Source: an uncultured Chthonomonadales bacterium (GTDB lineage Bacteria; Armatimonadota; Chthonomonadetes; Chthonomonadales; CAJBBX01). From it: 64,000 bases of DNA. Shown in pieces: positions 53,832-62,782 of this stretch. The stretch lies in NCBI GenBank assembly GCA_938005745.1, contig CALLMM010000033.1, forward strand, positions 1 through 64,000, written 5' to 3'. Position 1 is the stretch's first letter. Each line of letters starts with the position of its first letter. The notes below the pieces were generated by a model. It was not told the origin of the DNA. It made no database searches and was given only the letters and a program-made list of their open reading frames with translations. The position numbers and the translations under genes are program-made.

Positions 53832-54587
53832 TTAGCGGTGACAGATCCAGCAGTCGTCGAGTTGCTTGACCTTGATGTTGTACTTCTCCACCAGCTTGCG
53901 TCCCTCTTCAATCATGGCGGCGGAACGGTTGGGCGCGTTGCCCCGCAGAAGCGCGACCTCTTCGCGGGTAATGCCCTTATCCGAGACGATCTTCTGGTCG
54001 GGGATGACCGGCGCGTTGGTCTGGTACTTGGCGTAGAGGTTGAAGACCTCTTCCTTCGGGCGGATGTAGTTCTCCGGGTTGCGATGGCACTGCAGACACC
54101 AGGACATATGGAACGGCTGCGCCTTGTAGGTCATGTTCATGTTCTGAACCGGTCCATGGCAGATGTTGCAGCTGATCCCCTTCTGCACATGGATGCTGTG
54201 ATTGAAGTAGACGTAGTCCGGCACCTTGTTCAGGAGGTTCCACTTGAGGGGCGCGCCGGTCGCAAAGCTCTGACGCACCGGCTCCAGCAGCGGGCTGTTC
54301 GTCCAGATCTGCGAGTGGCAGGTCATACAGGTCTGCGTCGGCGGAACGCCGGCGTATGCCGACTTCTCGACCGAGGTGTGGCAGAAGCGGCAGTCGATCC
54401 CCAGTTCATAGGCATGATGGTTATGGCTGAAGAAGACGGGCTGATCTACCGCGATGTTCACCTTCGTGTTGTAGGGCGAACGGGTGATCTGGGATGCCGC
54501 CAGCAGCACCACGAAAGGCAGAGCAATCGAACAGAGCAGACTTGCGCGGGCGATCGTGTTGGTTGCCGGTCCAAAGAGTTGAGCCAT
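53832..54587 (-). CDS. actA: Alternative complex III pentahaem cytochrome c ActA
   Basis: The 251-residue protein has one N-terminal membrane helix (about 14-33) and five CxxCH motifs: CRFCH (66-70), CMTCH, CNICH, CLQCH and CWICH at the very end. 'QPVFFSHNHHAYELGIDCRFCHTSVEKSAYAGVPPTQTCMTCH' is typical, as is 'YVYFNHSIHVQKGISCNICHG'. Five haems match known ActA. The ATG at 54587 follows GGAG; 54644 would add 19 residues. It is the first act gene, 135 bases after the ctaA-ctaB gene. Confidence 0.96.
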   Translation of the reverse strand: MAQLFGPATNTIARASLLCSIALPFVVLLAASQITRSPYNTKVNIAVDQPVFFSHNHHAYELGIDCRFCHTSVEKSAYAGVPPTQTCMTCHSQIWTNSPLLEPVRQSFATGAPLKWNLLNKVPDYVYFNHSIHVQKGISCNICHGPVQNMNMTYKAQPFHMSWCLQCHRNPENYIRPKEEVFNLYAKYQTNAPVIPDQKIVSDKGITREEVALLRGNAPNRSAAMIEEGRKLVEKYNIKVKQLDDCWICHR

Positions 54588-54722
54588 AGAGTCGCTCCAG
54601 CTTTCTTGAAGACTTCCGCCTGTCGCGCCCGTCATAACGGGCACGGGCGAGTGATAGTGTACTATTGCCTGCGTCCGCCGGGCGCAAAAAACCCCCCGAC
54701 TTCAGACGCGCCGGATAACGGA

Positions 54723-56561
54723 TCAGAATTTGATGGCGCGATCCACCGCCATGATCAAAAACAGCAGCGCCAGATACGCCATCGAGTAGTGGAACAGCAC
54801 GCTCGCCTGCCGCCGCTCCGGTCGCTGATAGAGCTGAACGCTTCGCAGCAGCAGCGCGGCGTTCAGCAGCACTGCGCCCACGAAGTAGATCCAGCCGACC
54901 TCGCGCTGGAAGAGAGGCAGCACCGAGATAATGACCGTCAGAACCGCATAGCAGGCGATCTGGATCACGGTAACCCGTTCGCCCAGCACGACCGGCAGCA
55001 TCGGAATGCCTGCCTTCGCGTAGTCCTCTTTGATCAGCAGCGCCAGCGCCCAGAAGTGCACCGGCGTCCAGAAAAAGATCAGCGCAAAGAGCACCCATGC
55101 CAGCGGGCTGAGGCTGTTGGTAACCGCCGCCCAACCGACCAGGGGCGGAAAGGCGCCCGCAGCCCCGCCGATCACAATGTTATGCCAGGTCGTTCGCTTC
55201 AGCGCGAGGGTGTAGATGATCACGTAGAAAAGCAGTCCCGACAACGCCATCATCGCCGACAGGACGTTGGCGACGCCGGCAAGCAGGAGGAAGGAGCCGA
55301 CCGCCAGCGTCAGTCCGAACAGCAGCGCGTTTTGGGAGGAGATCGTCTGCGTGACGGTGGGACGCTTGGAAGTGCGCGCCATCCGCACGTCTATATCCCG
55401 ATCTATCACCATATTGATGGCGTTCGCCGCCCCTGCCGCCATATAGCCGCCCGCCGCCACCGCCAGCAGCAGCCACAGCCCGGGCCAGCCGCCCTTCGCA
55501 ATGAACATCGCCGCAAGCGCGGTGAAGAGCAGCAGGCTGATGACGCGCGGCTTGGTCAGGGCGACATAGTCTCTCCAGGTGACGCGCCCGGCTCCCAGAA
55601 GGGGAGAGGGCGCGCCTCGCAGTCCGTCGGTCTCGCGGGCGTCTCTTCGGGGCGCGCCCTCCGCCAGCGCATTGGCGGAGAGCATGACCATGCTGATCCA
55701 GAGCAGGTCTGCCAGCAGCAGATGCGAAAGCTGCATGTAGATCGGAGCCTTGAGCCAGACGTTCATGAAGCCGTGCCCGATCTGCACAAAGTAGAGCGTC
55801 CCGATGCAGCCCGCCCAGTAGCGCACCTGCGCCCCCGGACGGGAGTGGCTGACCAGCCCGGCGACCAGCGCGAGATAGAGACCGACCGCGATGGCGATAA
55901 AGGGATGGAACAGGCGCAGGCGGTAGAGGAAGTGCGAATCTCCCGCCAGACCGCGCTCGATCGCTTCGACGGTATTTTTCACCGGGAAGAGCGTGTCGCC
56001 GAGCGCGGTGACGGCTCCGCTCATCCCCACAAAGATCATCGCGAGGATGCCCAGCCCCAGCGCCCAGGCGATCGGTCCCTGTCCCTTCAGGCGGATCGGA
56101 GACGCGCCGCTCGACCAGTGCGCGGTCAGGGCAAGCGCCCCCAGTAGCAGGAAGGTGTTCGCCAGGTGCAGCGCCATCGCCACCGCGCGTTCGGCGGAGG
56201 AGTTGTGCGCTACCAGTTCAAAGAGCACCAGACCGGCTCCGAGCAGCGCCTCCAGCAGCGTGAAGAGCAGTGAATAGAGCGCGCCTTTGCGAACGATATG
56301 CCCGGAGGGATAGGCGCGAAACGCCCAGTAGACCAGACCGAGCACCAGCAGCAGCACCAGTCCGCTCGACAGCCGGTGCGAAAACTCGATCAGCAGCGCA
56401 ACATCTTTGGGTGTCGGGATCACCTTCCCGTCACACAGGGGCCAGTGACTGCCGCATCCTGCGCCCGAGCCGGTGGCGCGAACATACGCGCCCCAGAGGA
56501 TCACCAGGAGGTTGTAGATCAGCACTCCCCACGCAAACAGAGCAAACCGGGACCTGCTCAT
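54723..56561 (-). CDS. ctaA-ctaB: Fused heme A synthase and protohaem IX farnesyltransferase
   Basis: A single 612-residue frame joins two heme A biosynthesis enzymes. Residues 1-300 are CtaA/Cox15-like with eight helices, four His positions (62, 132, 219, 280) and the loop '[10 protein letters not shown]'. Residues about 328-612 are CtaB/Cox10-like: '[15 protein letters not shown]' and 'NMVIDRDID' with Asn383, Asp387 and Asp391 (prenyl transferase NxxxDxxxD), then 'SKRP'. CtaB makes heme O and CtaA oxidises it to heme A, so the fusion runs in reverse pathway order. It leads the cluster for the heme A oxidase. Confidence 0.96.
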   Translation of the reverse strand: MSRSRFALFAWGVLIYNLLVILWGAYVRATGSGAGCGSHWPLCDGKVIPTPKDVALLIEFSHRLSSGLVLLLVLGLVYWAFRAYPSGHIVRKGALYSLLFTLLEALLGAGLVLFELVAHNSSAERAVAMALHLANTFLLLGALALTAHWSSGASPIRLKGQGPIAWALGLGILAMIFVGMSGAVTALGDTLFPVKNTVEAIERGLAGDSHFLYRLRLFHPFIAIAVGLYLALVAGLVSHSRPGAQVRYWAGCIGTLYFVQIGHGFMNVWLKAPIYMQLSHLLLADLLWISMVMLSANALAEGAPRRDARETDGLRGAPSPLLGAGRVTWRDYVALTKPRVISLLLFTALAAMFIAKGGWPGLWLLLAVAAGGYMAAGAANAINMVIDRDIDVRMARTSKRPTVTQTISSQNALLFGLTLAVGSFLLLAGVANVLSAMMALSGLLFYVIIYTLALKRTTWHNIVIGGAAGAFPPLVGWAAVTNSLSPLAWVLFALIFFWTPVHFWALALLIKEDYAKAGIPMLPVVLGERVTVIQIACYAVLTVIISVLPLFQREVGWIYFVGAVLLNAALLLRSVQLYQRPERRQASVLFHYSMAYLALLFLIMAVDRAIKF

Positions 56562-56721
56562 TTAGGAAATCATCTCCCCGGACGCCGGAGCGCGTCCGAA
56601 CGGAAACCGCAGTCGGTCAAAATCTGTGAATTGTGCCTTATTTCACGAAGTCGCGTAAATTTTTTTCCTGCCACCGTCATTGTAGCGGAAGGAGAAAAGG
56701 GTTATCAGCGAGGACTGTGTC

Positions 56722-56750
56722 ATCATACACCATTTCTTAGCGTGAGTCAA
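56722..56750 (-). promoter_or_regulatory. Promoter of the ctaA-ctaB/act/cta cluster
   Basis: On the minus strand TTGACT (56750-56745) and TATGAT (56727-56722) are 17 bases apart. It is the only good promoter upstream of the cluster and could drive the fourteen-kilobase operon. Confidence 0.72.
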
Positions 56751-56869
56751 TACCGTTTTATTAAGATTTTTTAATCTTCCAATGGTTGTAGTTGACAGCA
56801 TTTGTCGCTTAATCGCACTCCCCGTAACGATGCCGCCCGTCCTCTTCTCTCTGCGGATGCCGCGCAGGG

Positions 56870-56875
56870 TATAAT
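56870..56875 (+). promoter_or_regulatory. TATAAT -10 element of ndk
   Basis: A perfect TATAAT ends 46 bases before the ndk ATG. The 17-base -35 position reads CTCTCT, a poor match. Confidence 0.5.
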
Positions 56876-56921
56876 GGCAGGGGCTTTGCCCGATAAGCCA
56901 TCTCATAATGGAGGAGCCAGT

Positions 56922-57335
56922 ATGGAGCGAACATTTGTTATGGTGAAACCCGACGGCGTGGAGCGTCGTCTGGTGGGAGAGATAATTCGACGTTTTGAGA
57001 ACCGCGGTCTGCGGCTGGTGGGCTTGAAGCTGCTGCAGCCCGGCCGCGCGCTGGCGGAGAAGCACTACGCCGTCCATCGCGAAAAGCCCTTCTTTCAGGA
57101 ACTCGTGGATTTTATCACGGGAGGTCCGGTCGTGGCGATGGTCTGGGAGGGAAATCAGGCGATTCTGCTGGTGCGAAACATGATGGGCGCGCTCAAGCCG
57201 GAGAACGCGCAGCCCGGCACGATCCGCGGAGACTACACCACCGATATTCAGACCAATCTGGTGCACGGTTCTGACGCCCCGGAGACCGCGCAGAGCGAGA
57301 TCGCGCTCTGGTTTAAGCCGGAAGAGCTGCTCTGA
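56922..57335 (+). CDS. ndk: Nucleoside diphosphate kinase
   Basis: The 137-residue protein exchanges gamma-phosphates between nucleoside tri- and diphosphates. '[21 protein letters not shown]', '[30 protein letters not shown]' and '[32 protein letters not shown]' cover the active site; the His of 'NLVHGSD' is the phosphorylated residue. GGAGGAG lies 7 bases before the ATG. Length is the family standard. It feeds dNTP pools made by NrdJ. Confidence 0.97.
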   Translation: MERTFVMVKPDGVERRLVGEIIRRFENRGLRLVGLKLLQPGRALAEKHYAVHREKPFFQELVDFITGGPVVAMVWEGNQAILLVRNMMGALKPENAQPGTIRGDYTTDIQTNLVHGSDAPETAQSEIALWFKPEELL

Positions 57336-57357
57336 CCGGCGGCACAAAGAGGCATCC

Positions 57358-57396
57358 GGCGCGGCGGCGGGTCTCTGCCCGATCGCCCGCCGCGCC
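57358..57396. terminator. G+C-rich hairpin after ndk
   Basis: GGCGCGGCGG (57358-57367) pairs with CCGCCGCGCC (57387-57396). Pyrimidines but no T-run follow, so it is a weak terminator or a 3' stabilising structure. Confidence 0.5.
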
Positions 57397-57431
57397 TCTT
57401 CTCATATCAGGGTCGCTCACAGGAGGGGGGC

Positions 57432-58172
57432 ATGCAGCCTCTGGATCGGGATTCGCTGCGCAGGCTGCGCCAGGCGCGGCAGCAGATCGGCGTCGGGGTC
57501 GCCCTGGAGCAGGCGCAGATGGACGCACTGCTGGCGGAGTGGACGCCGCTGGCGCAGCCGGATGAGAAAGATATGTCGGAGTTCTTTGGCGTCGCGCTGC
57601 CCGACGGCTCGCTGACCGGCGTCTCGGGACCGCGCTGGATTTTTCACCTGTTCGGTCTGCTGCATCGCGCTGCGCATGTCGGTTTGACGTCTCCCGGCGG
57701 TCTGGTGCTTCTGCAGCGACGCGCCGCGACCAAGATGGACTGGCCCAACGCCTGGGATATGGCGGCGGCGGGGCATGTCCCGCTCTATCCCAACGGAAGG
57801 GAGATGCGCTTTGAGGAGGGCGCAAAGAAGGAGATCGAGGAGGAGCTGGGGCTGGCGTCGCTGGAGCTGGGCGAGCTGCTGCAGGAGGGGCAGCTCTGCC
57901 CAATCGGCGCGCCCTACTACAGCTTCGACATGGATGAGACCCGCAACCCGCCCTTCTATAACGCCGAGGTCCGGCAGGTGTTCGGCGCGACCCTCAATGA
58001 GGCGGGCATGTCGCGCCTGCGCCCGGACTACGAGGAGCTTTCCGGCCTCTACTTCTGCACGGTGGAGAACGCCTGGGGCATTCTGACGCAGCAGAGCGCG
58101 GCGACGGGGCTGCTCTACTCGCTGCCGCGCTATCTGGACTGGCTCGTGAAGAAGGATTTTCGCATCCTGTAG
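57432..58172 (+). CDS. Nudix hydrolase, isopentenyl-diphosphate isomerase-like
   Basis: The 246-residue protein has a 'WPNAWDMAAAGHV' approach and 'EEGAKKEIEEELGL' (about 128-141), the core of a Nudix box. The canonical REUxEExGU reads KEIEEELGL, Lys replacing Arg, and the spacing back to the box Gly is longer by a few residues than the standard motif. N-terminal 70 residues are helical and not recognised. Related proteins hydrolyse nucleoside diphosphate derivatives or act on isoprenoid diphosphates. AGGAGG precedes the ATG. Confidence 0.86.
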   Translation: MQPLDRDSLRRLRQARQQIGVGVALEQAQMDALLAEWTPLAQPDEKDMSEFFGVALPDGSLTGVSGPRWIFHLFGLLHRAAHVGLTSPGGLVLLQRRAATKMDWPNAWDMAAAGHVPLYPNGREMRFEEGAKKEIEEELGLASLELGELLQEGQLCPIGAPYYSFDMDETRNPPFYNAEVRQVFGATLNEAGMSRLRPDYEELSGLYFCTVENAWGILTQQSAATGLLYSLPRYLDWLVKKDFRIL

Positions 58173-58347
58173 CCGGGAATGGCGCCCGCCGGCGTCTGCC
58201 TTTTGTGAAAAAGGCTGAACCGAAAACTATTTTCTCCGTCTAAATATCTGCGTTTTCCTGTAGTATGAATCAAGGGCAGCCTGCAGAGAGGCAGTCTTCT
58301 CACCGCTCCGCATTTGCTGCGAACCTGTTCAGGAAGGAGGGGATAAG

Positions 58348-59760
58348 ATGCGTTTCCCCAACCGGACCGGGCGTCTCTGTGCCCCATGGCTGATGATGGC
58401 TGCGCTGATCATCCTGCCTTTCGGGATCGGCGTCACTCTGTTGTGGAGCAGCCCCGTCGCCGCCGATTCGCGCTCCGGCAGGTCTCCCGCCCGCGTAACC
58501 TACGCGCGCGACGTTGCGCCGATCCTGCAGAAGAACTGCATGTCCTGTCATCGTCCCGGCGAGGTGGCGCCGTTCTCGCTCACCGGCTACGAGGATGCCC
58601 GCAAACGGGCTAAGCAGATCGCCGTCGTAACGAAGAGCCGCGTCATGCCCCCCTGGAAAGCCGAGTCCAACGGCGAGTTTCATGACGAGATGAAGCTGAC
58701 CGAATCGGAGATCGCGACGCTGTCCGCCTGGGCGGAGAATGGCGCGCCGATGGGCAACCCGAAAGAGCTTCCGCCCAACCCGAAGTTCTCCTCCGGCTGG
58801 CATCTGGGCGAGCCGGATGTGGTCTTTGATATCGGGGGGGACTACGAACTGCCGGCGGAGGGGAGCGATGTCTACCGTAACTTCGTGATCCCGACCAGCT
58901 TCCCGGAGGATCGCTGGATATCCGCGATGGAGGTGCGGCCCGGCAACCGCGCCGTGGTGCATCACGTGCTGGTCTTCACCGACACCTCCGGCACGGCGCG
59001 CAAACTGGACGCGAAGGACCCGGGTCCCGGCTACAGCACCTTCGGGGGCGTCGGGTTCCTGCCTGCGGGCGGGCTGGGAGGCTGGGCGCCGGGCAATCTT
59101 CCCCGACATCTGCCCGACGGGGTCGGCAGCCTGCTGCCGAAGGGCGCCGATCTGGTGCTGCAGGTTCACTACAATATGAGCGGCAAACCGGAAAAAGATC
59201 GGACGAAGATCGGTCTGCACTTTGCCCGCAAGCCGGTGGATAAGCATCTGCGCATCTTCCCGCTGATCGCGCCGTTCCTTCGCATTCCGCCGGGCGATAA
59301 GAACCACGTGGTCGAGGCGAGCTTCCCGGTTCCGATGGCTGTGCAGGTGCTTCAGGTAACGCCGCATATGCACCTGCTGGGGCGGGAGATGACGGTGACG
59401 GCGACCCTCCCCGACAGAACGCAGAAGCGGATTGTCTATGTACCGGACTGGGATTTCAACTGGCAGAACACCTACTCGTTCAAAGAGCCGCTGAACCTGC
59501 CTGCCGGCGCCTGGCTGAAGCTGCGCGCCCGATATGACAACTCGGAGGAGAACCCGCGCAATCCCAGCCGTCCGCCAAAGCTGGTCACCTGGGGCGAGAA
59601 GACGACCGACGAGATGTGCATCGCGTTCATCGCCTATACCGTCAATGCGGAGAGCCTGACGAAGGGCAGAAGCGTGAGCGGTCTGCTGCGGCAGGGGCGC
59701 GCCCGGCTGGAGCGCGCTCGCGCCTTTCTGCAGCCGCCTGCGGGTCGTCGAGAACGGTAG
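58348..59760 (+). CDS. Secreted cytochrome c / PHM-type copper monooxygenase fusion protein 1
   Basis: The 470-residue protein has a membrane signal (about 15-35). A cytochrome c domain follows, with haem motif 'CMSCHRPGEVAPFSL' near residue 64 and 'MPPWKAESNGEFHDE' with a putative axial Met. From about 150 to 430 it is like copper type II ascorbate-dependent (peptidylglycine hydroxylating) monooxygenases: 'AVVHHVLVFTDTSG' (His pair, first copper), 'HYNMSGKP' and 'VTPHMHLLGREM' (HxH, second copper). A C-terminal Arg-rich tail ends it. The haem could supply electrons in place of ascorbate. Natural substrate unknown. AGGAGG precedes the ATG. A paralogue follows 102 bases later. Confidence 0.87.
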   Translation: MRFPNRTGRLCAPWLMMAALIILPFGIGVTLLWSSPVAADSRSGRSPARVTYARDVAPILQKNCMSCHRPGEVAPFSLTGYEDARKRAKQIAVVTKSRVMPPWKAESNGEFHDEMKLTESEIATLSAWAENGAPMGNPKELPPNPKFSSGWHLGEPDVVFDIGGDYELPAEGSDVYRNFVIPTSFPEDRWISAMEVRPGNRAVVHHVLVFTDTSGTARKLDAKDPGPGYSTFGGVGFLPAGGLGGWAPGNLPRHLPDGVGSLLPKGADLVLQVHYNMSGKPEKDRTKIGLHFARKPVDKHLRIFPLIAPFLRIPPGDKNHVVEASFPVPMAVQVLQVTPHMHLLGREMTVTATLPDRTQKRIVYVPDWDFNWQNTYSFKEPLNLPAGAWLKLRARYDNSEENPRNPSRPPKLVTWGEKTTDEMCIAFIAYTVNAESLTKGRSVSGLLRQGRARLERARAFLQPPAGRRER

Positions 59761-59862
59761 CGGTCGGAAAAAACGGCTCGGCGGGATCGGTATATCCTTT
59801 CACTCTCGTATAGACTGATAAATCTCGTGGCGTACCATACTGAACGGCTGCAGGAGATAAGC

Positions 59863-61728
59863 ATGAGGTGGAGACACGGGCGGGCGGCTCTGCGCCCCAG
59901 CCTGATGATACTGGCGATGGGCATGGCGGGGCTGCTGACCCTGGCGTTGACCGGCAGCGCACGCACCGTATCCCGTATCGCGGTCGGAAATCGTCCGGCG
60001 GACATCGCTTTCCGCGATCTCGCCGGCGGGAGTCATACGCTGCATGCGACGGACAACCGACCCGCCGTCTATCTGTTTCTTTCGACCCAGTGCCCGGCGG
60101 CGAAAGCCTACTCGCCCCGCATCGTCGCGCTGGAGAAGGCGTACCGCGCAAAAGGGGTTCGGGTCTTTGGAGTCTTTTCCAACGTCAATGAAGGTGCGCA
60201 GGAGATCGCGGCGCATGCGAAGGAGCGAAACTACGTCTTCCCCATCGTGCGAGACAACGGCGCGCTGGCGAAGCGGCTCGGTGCATTGATGACGCCGGAG
60301 GCGGTGCTGCTCGATGCAAAGGGCGTGATCCGCTATCGGGGACGCATTGACGACAATGCCGACGCAGCGCGCGTACGCTCCCGTGACCTGCAGAACGCGC
60401 TGGATTCGGTGCTGGCGGGCAAGCTGGTGGCGAGACCGGAGACGAAGGTGGTCGGCTGCACGATTCGCCCCGCCATGCCGGCTGCGAGCGCGAAGAACGC
60501 GAAGTTCACCTTTGCCCGCGACGTCGCGCCGATTATTCAGAAGAACTGCCTGCCCTGCCATCGCTCCGGCGCAGTCGCTCCCTTCTCGCTGGAGACCTAT
60601 CAGCAGGCGGCAGCGTGGGCTTCCCTTATCAAGGACACGACGCAGGCGCGTCGCATGCCCCCCTGGAAAGCCGAGTCCAACGGCGAGTTTCACAATGAGA
60701 TGCGCCTGACCGAATCGGAGATCGCGACGCTGGCGGCATGGGCGGACAGCGGCGCGCCGATGGGCAGCCCGAAAGAGCTTCCGCCCAACCCGAAGTTCTC
60801 CTCCGGCTGGATGCTGGGCGAGCCGGATGCGGTGCTGGAGCCGTCCGAACCCTATCATCTGGCGGCGGAGGGGCGGGATGTCTATCAGTGTTTCGTCTTT
60901 CCGACCAACTTTGAGGCGGACCGCTTCATCTCCGCGCTGGAGGCGAAGCCGGGCAATAACGCGGTGGTGCATCACGTGATCGCCTGGCTGGACACCACCG
61001 GAACCGCGCGCCGGCTCGATGCGCAGGAGCCTGGTCCTGGCTACCGCTCCAACGGCGGCTTCCCCGGCTTCGTTCCGGCGGGCTTTCTGGGCGGCTGGGC
61101 GCCCGGCAACCTGCCCTTCACCGCCCCGCAGGGAACCGGCGTCCATATCCCGAAAGGCGCGGACATCGTGCTGGAGGTTCACTACCACTCCAACGGCAAG
61201 CCGCAGACCGATAAGACGAAGATCGGGCTGCACTTCACGAAGGGTCCGGTGCAGCGGACGGTTCGCGCCGCGTTTCTGGCGAACCCGATGTTTGTGATCC
61301 CCGCCGGGGCGAAGGACTATCCGGTCTTTGCCAGCATGAACGTGCCGCAGGACATCACGGTGCTGGGGGTGATGCCGCACATGCACCTGCTGGGAAAGCA
61401 GATCACGGTCACCGCGATCAAGCCGGACGGTCAGAAGCGGCGGATGGTGCATGTGCCGCGCTGGGACTTCAACTGGCAGACGACCTACAGCTACAAAGAG
61501 CCGCTGCTGCTGGAGAAGGGGTCGCGCGTGCGTGTGGATGCCCGCTACGACAACTCGGAGGACAATCCCAACAACCCCAGTCGTCCGCCGAAGCCGGTGG
61601 GGTGGGGCGAGCAGACGACCGATGAGATGTGTCTGGCGATCGTCATGTATACGATCAACGGGGAGGATCTGACGCAGGGAGTGAAGGCTCCCCGCCTGAA
61701 CTACTTTGAGATCGGACGCGGACAGTAA
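59863..61728 (+). CDS. Secreted redoxin / cytochrome c / PHM-type copper monooxygenase fusion protein 2
   Basis: The 621-residue protein has a signal segment (about 10-32), a thioredoxin-like redoxin domain (about 40-195; 'RPAVYLFLSTQCPAAKAYSPR' has a single Cys where redoxins have CxxC), a cytochrome c domain with 'CLPCHRSGAVAPFS' near 241, then the copper monooxygenase domains with 'AVVHHVIAWLDTTG', 'HYHSNGKP' and 'MPHMHLLGKQIT'. The first domain is absent from its neighbour, otherwise the two are paralogous throughout. AGGAG fits the ATG at 59863; a GTG at 59827 is less likely. It converges on the dehydrogenase gene before a strong terminator. Confidence 0.88.
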   Translation: MRWRHGRAALRPSLMILAMGMAGLLTLALTGSARTVSRIAVGNRPADIAFRDLAGGSHTLHATDNRPAVYLFLSTQCPAAKAYSPRIVALEKAYRAKGVRVFGVFSNVNEGAQEIAAHAKERNYVFPIVRDNGALAKRLGALMTPEAVLLDAKGVIRYRGRIDDNADAARVRSRDLQNALDSVLAGKLVARPETKVVGCTIRPAMPAASAKNAKFTFARDVAPIIQKNCLPCHRSGAVAPFSLETYQQAAAWASLIKDTTQARRMPPWKAESNGEFHNEMRLTESEIATLAAWADSGAPMGSPKELPPNPKFSSGWMLGEPDAVLEPSEPYHLAAEGRDVYQCFVFPTNFEADRFISALEAKPGNNAVVHHVIAWLDTTGTARRLDAQEPGPGYRSNGGFPGFVPAGFLGGWAPGNLPFTAPQGTGVHIPKGADIVLEVHYHSNGKPQTDKTKIGLHFTKGPVQRTVRAAFLANPMFVIPAGAKDYPVFASMNVPQDITVLGVMPHMHLLGKQITVTAIKPDGQKRRMVHVPRWDFNWQTTYSYKEPLLLEKGSRVRVDARYDNSEDNPNNPSRPPKPVGWGEQTTDEMCLAIVMYTINGEDLTQGVKAPRLNYFEIGRGQ

Positions 61729-61741
61729 GTCGCCGCAGCGT

Positions 61742-61779
61742 AGAGAGCCGGGCTGTCCGGGAGGGCAGCCCGGCTCTCT
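61742..61779. terminator. 14-bp bidirectional terminator hairpin
   Basis: AGAGAGCCGGGCTG (61742-61755) pairs perfectly with CAGCCCGGCTCTCT (61766-61779). It lies between two convergent genes and has only a short T stretch. Confidence 0.72.
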
Positions 61780-61786
61780 CTGTATT

Positions 61787-62782
61787 TCAGGGGCGTGCGA
61801 ATCTCGTTACGGCGGGATCCACGGGGTGGGGAAGCGGAAGCCCCTGCAGCCCGGCGACCAGATTCTCCGCCGCCAGTACCGCCATGCGGGTGCGTGTGGC
61901 GATGGAGGCGGAGCCGATATGCGGCAGCAGAACCACGTTATCCAGCTGCAGGAGCGGATCGGTGAGGGGCAGGGGTTCCACCTCGAACACATCCAGCCCC
62001 GCCGCCGCGATCTGTCTGCGTTTCAGCGCCTCGTAGAGCGCAGCCTGATCCACCACCGGTCCGCGGGAGGTGTTGATGAAAATGGCGGAGGGCTTCATGC
62101 GCGCAAACTGCTGCGCGCCCATCAGGTGGCGGGTCTGCGGGGTGAGCGGGGTGTGCACGGTGACAAAGTCGCTCTGGCTCAACAGGGTTCCCAGGTCTGC
62201 AAACTGCGCCCCGAAGTTCTGCTCCGCCGCCTCACTGCGCTGCGCGTCCGTGTAGAGGATGTTCATCTCAAAGCCGTGCGCCCGCCGCGCCACCTCATAC
62301 CCGATGCGCCCCATGCCGATGATTCCCAGGGTCGCGTGGTGCACGTCGGGTCCGGTCAGGAGCATCGGAGACCAGGTCTGCCAGGCTCCGGAGCGGGCGT
62401 AGCGGTCCGCCTCGACGATACGCCGCGCCGCCGCCAGCAGCAGGGCAAAGGTCAGGTCGGCGGTCGTCTCGGTCAGTACGCCGGGCGTGTTGCCGACGGG
62501 AATGCCCCGCGCGGAGCAGGCTGCCACATCTATGTTATCAAATCCTACCGCCATCTGACTCACGACCCGCAGGTTGGGTGCGTTGTCCAAAAGCTCCGCG
62601 TCAATGCGGTCGGTCAGCAGGCAGAGCAGCCCCTCCGCTGCGCGCACCTTCTCCAGAAGAACGGCGCGCGGGGGAGGCATCTCCTCCTGCCAGACCTCCG
62701 CTGCGGAGGCGGAGTGGATGATCTCCATGGCGGCATCGGGAAGACGACGGGTGACGAAGACGCAGGGCAGATTACTGGACAT
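61787..62782 (-). CDS. D-isomer specific 2-hydroxyacid dehydrogenase (glyoxylate/hydroxypyruvate reductase-like)
   Basis: The 331-residue enzyme starts MSSNLPCVFVTRRLP after GGAG. 'QMAVGFDNIDVAACSARGIPVGNTPGVLTETTADL' is the substrate-domain motif; 'LGIIGMGRIGYEVARR' the NAD-binding loop; 'MKPSAIFINTSRGPVVDQAALYEAL' has the catalytic Arg-containing region, 'AAGLDVFEVEPLP' the Glu, and 'VVLLPHIGSASIATR' the catalytic His. It reduces glyoxylate-like 2-oxoacids with NAD(P)H. It overlaps the Nif3-like gene by 11 bases and is likely co-expressed with it. Confidence 0.93.
   Translation of the reverse strand: MSSNLPCVFVTRRLPDAAMEIIHSASAAEVWQEEMPPPRAVLLEKVRAAEGLLCLLTDRIDAELLDNAPNLRVVSQMAVGFDNIDVAACSARGIPVGNTPGVLTETTADLTFALLLAAARRIVEADRYARSGAWQTWSPMLLTGPDVHHATLGIIGMGRIGYEVARRAHGFEMNILYTDAQRSEAAEQNFGAQFADLGTLLSQSDFVTVHTPLTPQTRHLMGAQQFARMKPSAIFINTSRGPVVDQAALYEALKRRQIAAAGLDVFEVEPLPLTDPLLQLDNVVLLPHIGSASIATRTRMAVLAAENLVAGLQGLPLPHPVDPAVTRFARP

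Larger units (their letters stand above)
56562..56921. other. 360-base divergent intergenic region (ctaA-ctaB / ndk)
   Basis: No gene seen. It is A+T-richer than its surroundings between 56640 and 56790 and holds the two promoters listed separately. AAGATT with AATCTT (about 56764-56777) forms a small A+T-rich hairpin. A TTGACA at 56792 has no matching -10 at 17 bases. The ctaA-ctaB transcript would have a leader of about 150 bases. Confidence 0.7.

Noticed and set aside
53838-56147. Plus-strand frame of about 770 residues opposite actA and ctaA-ctaB
   Set aside because: Charged low-complexity product ([10 protein letters not shown]-type) antisense to five-haem and membrane proteins.
56643-57347. 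Minus-strand frame across ndk and its promoter region
   Set aside because: Antisense to ndk and to the promoter; no recognisable domain.
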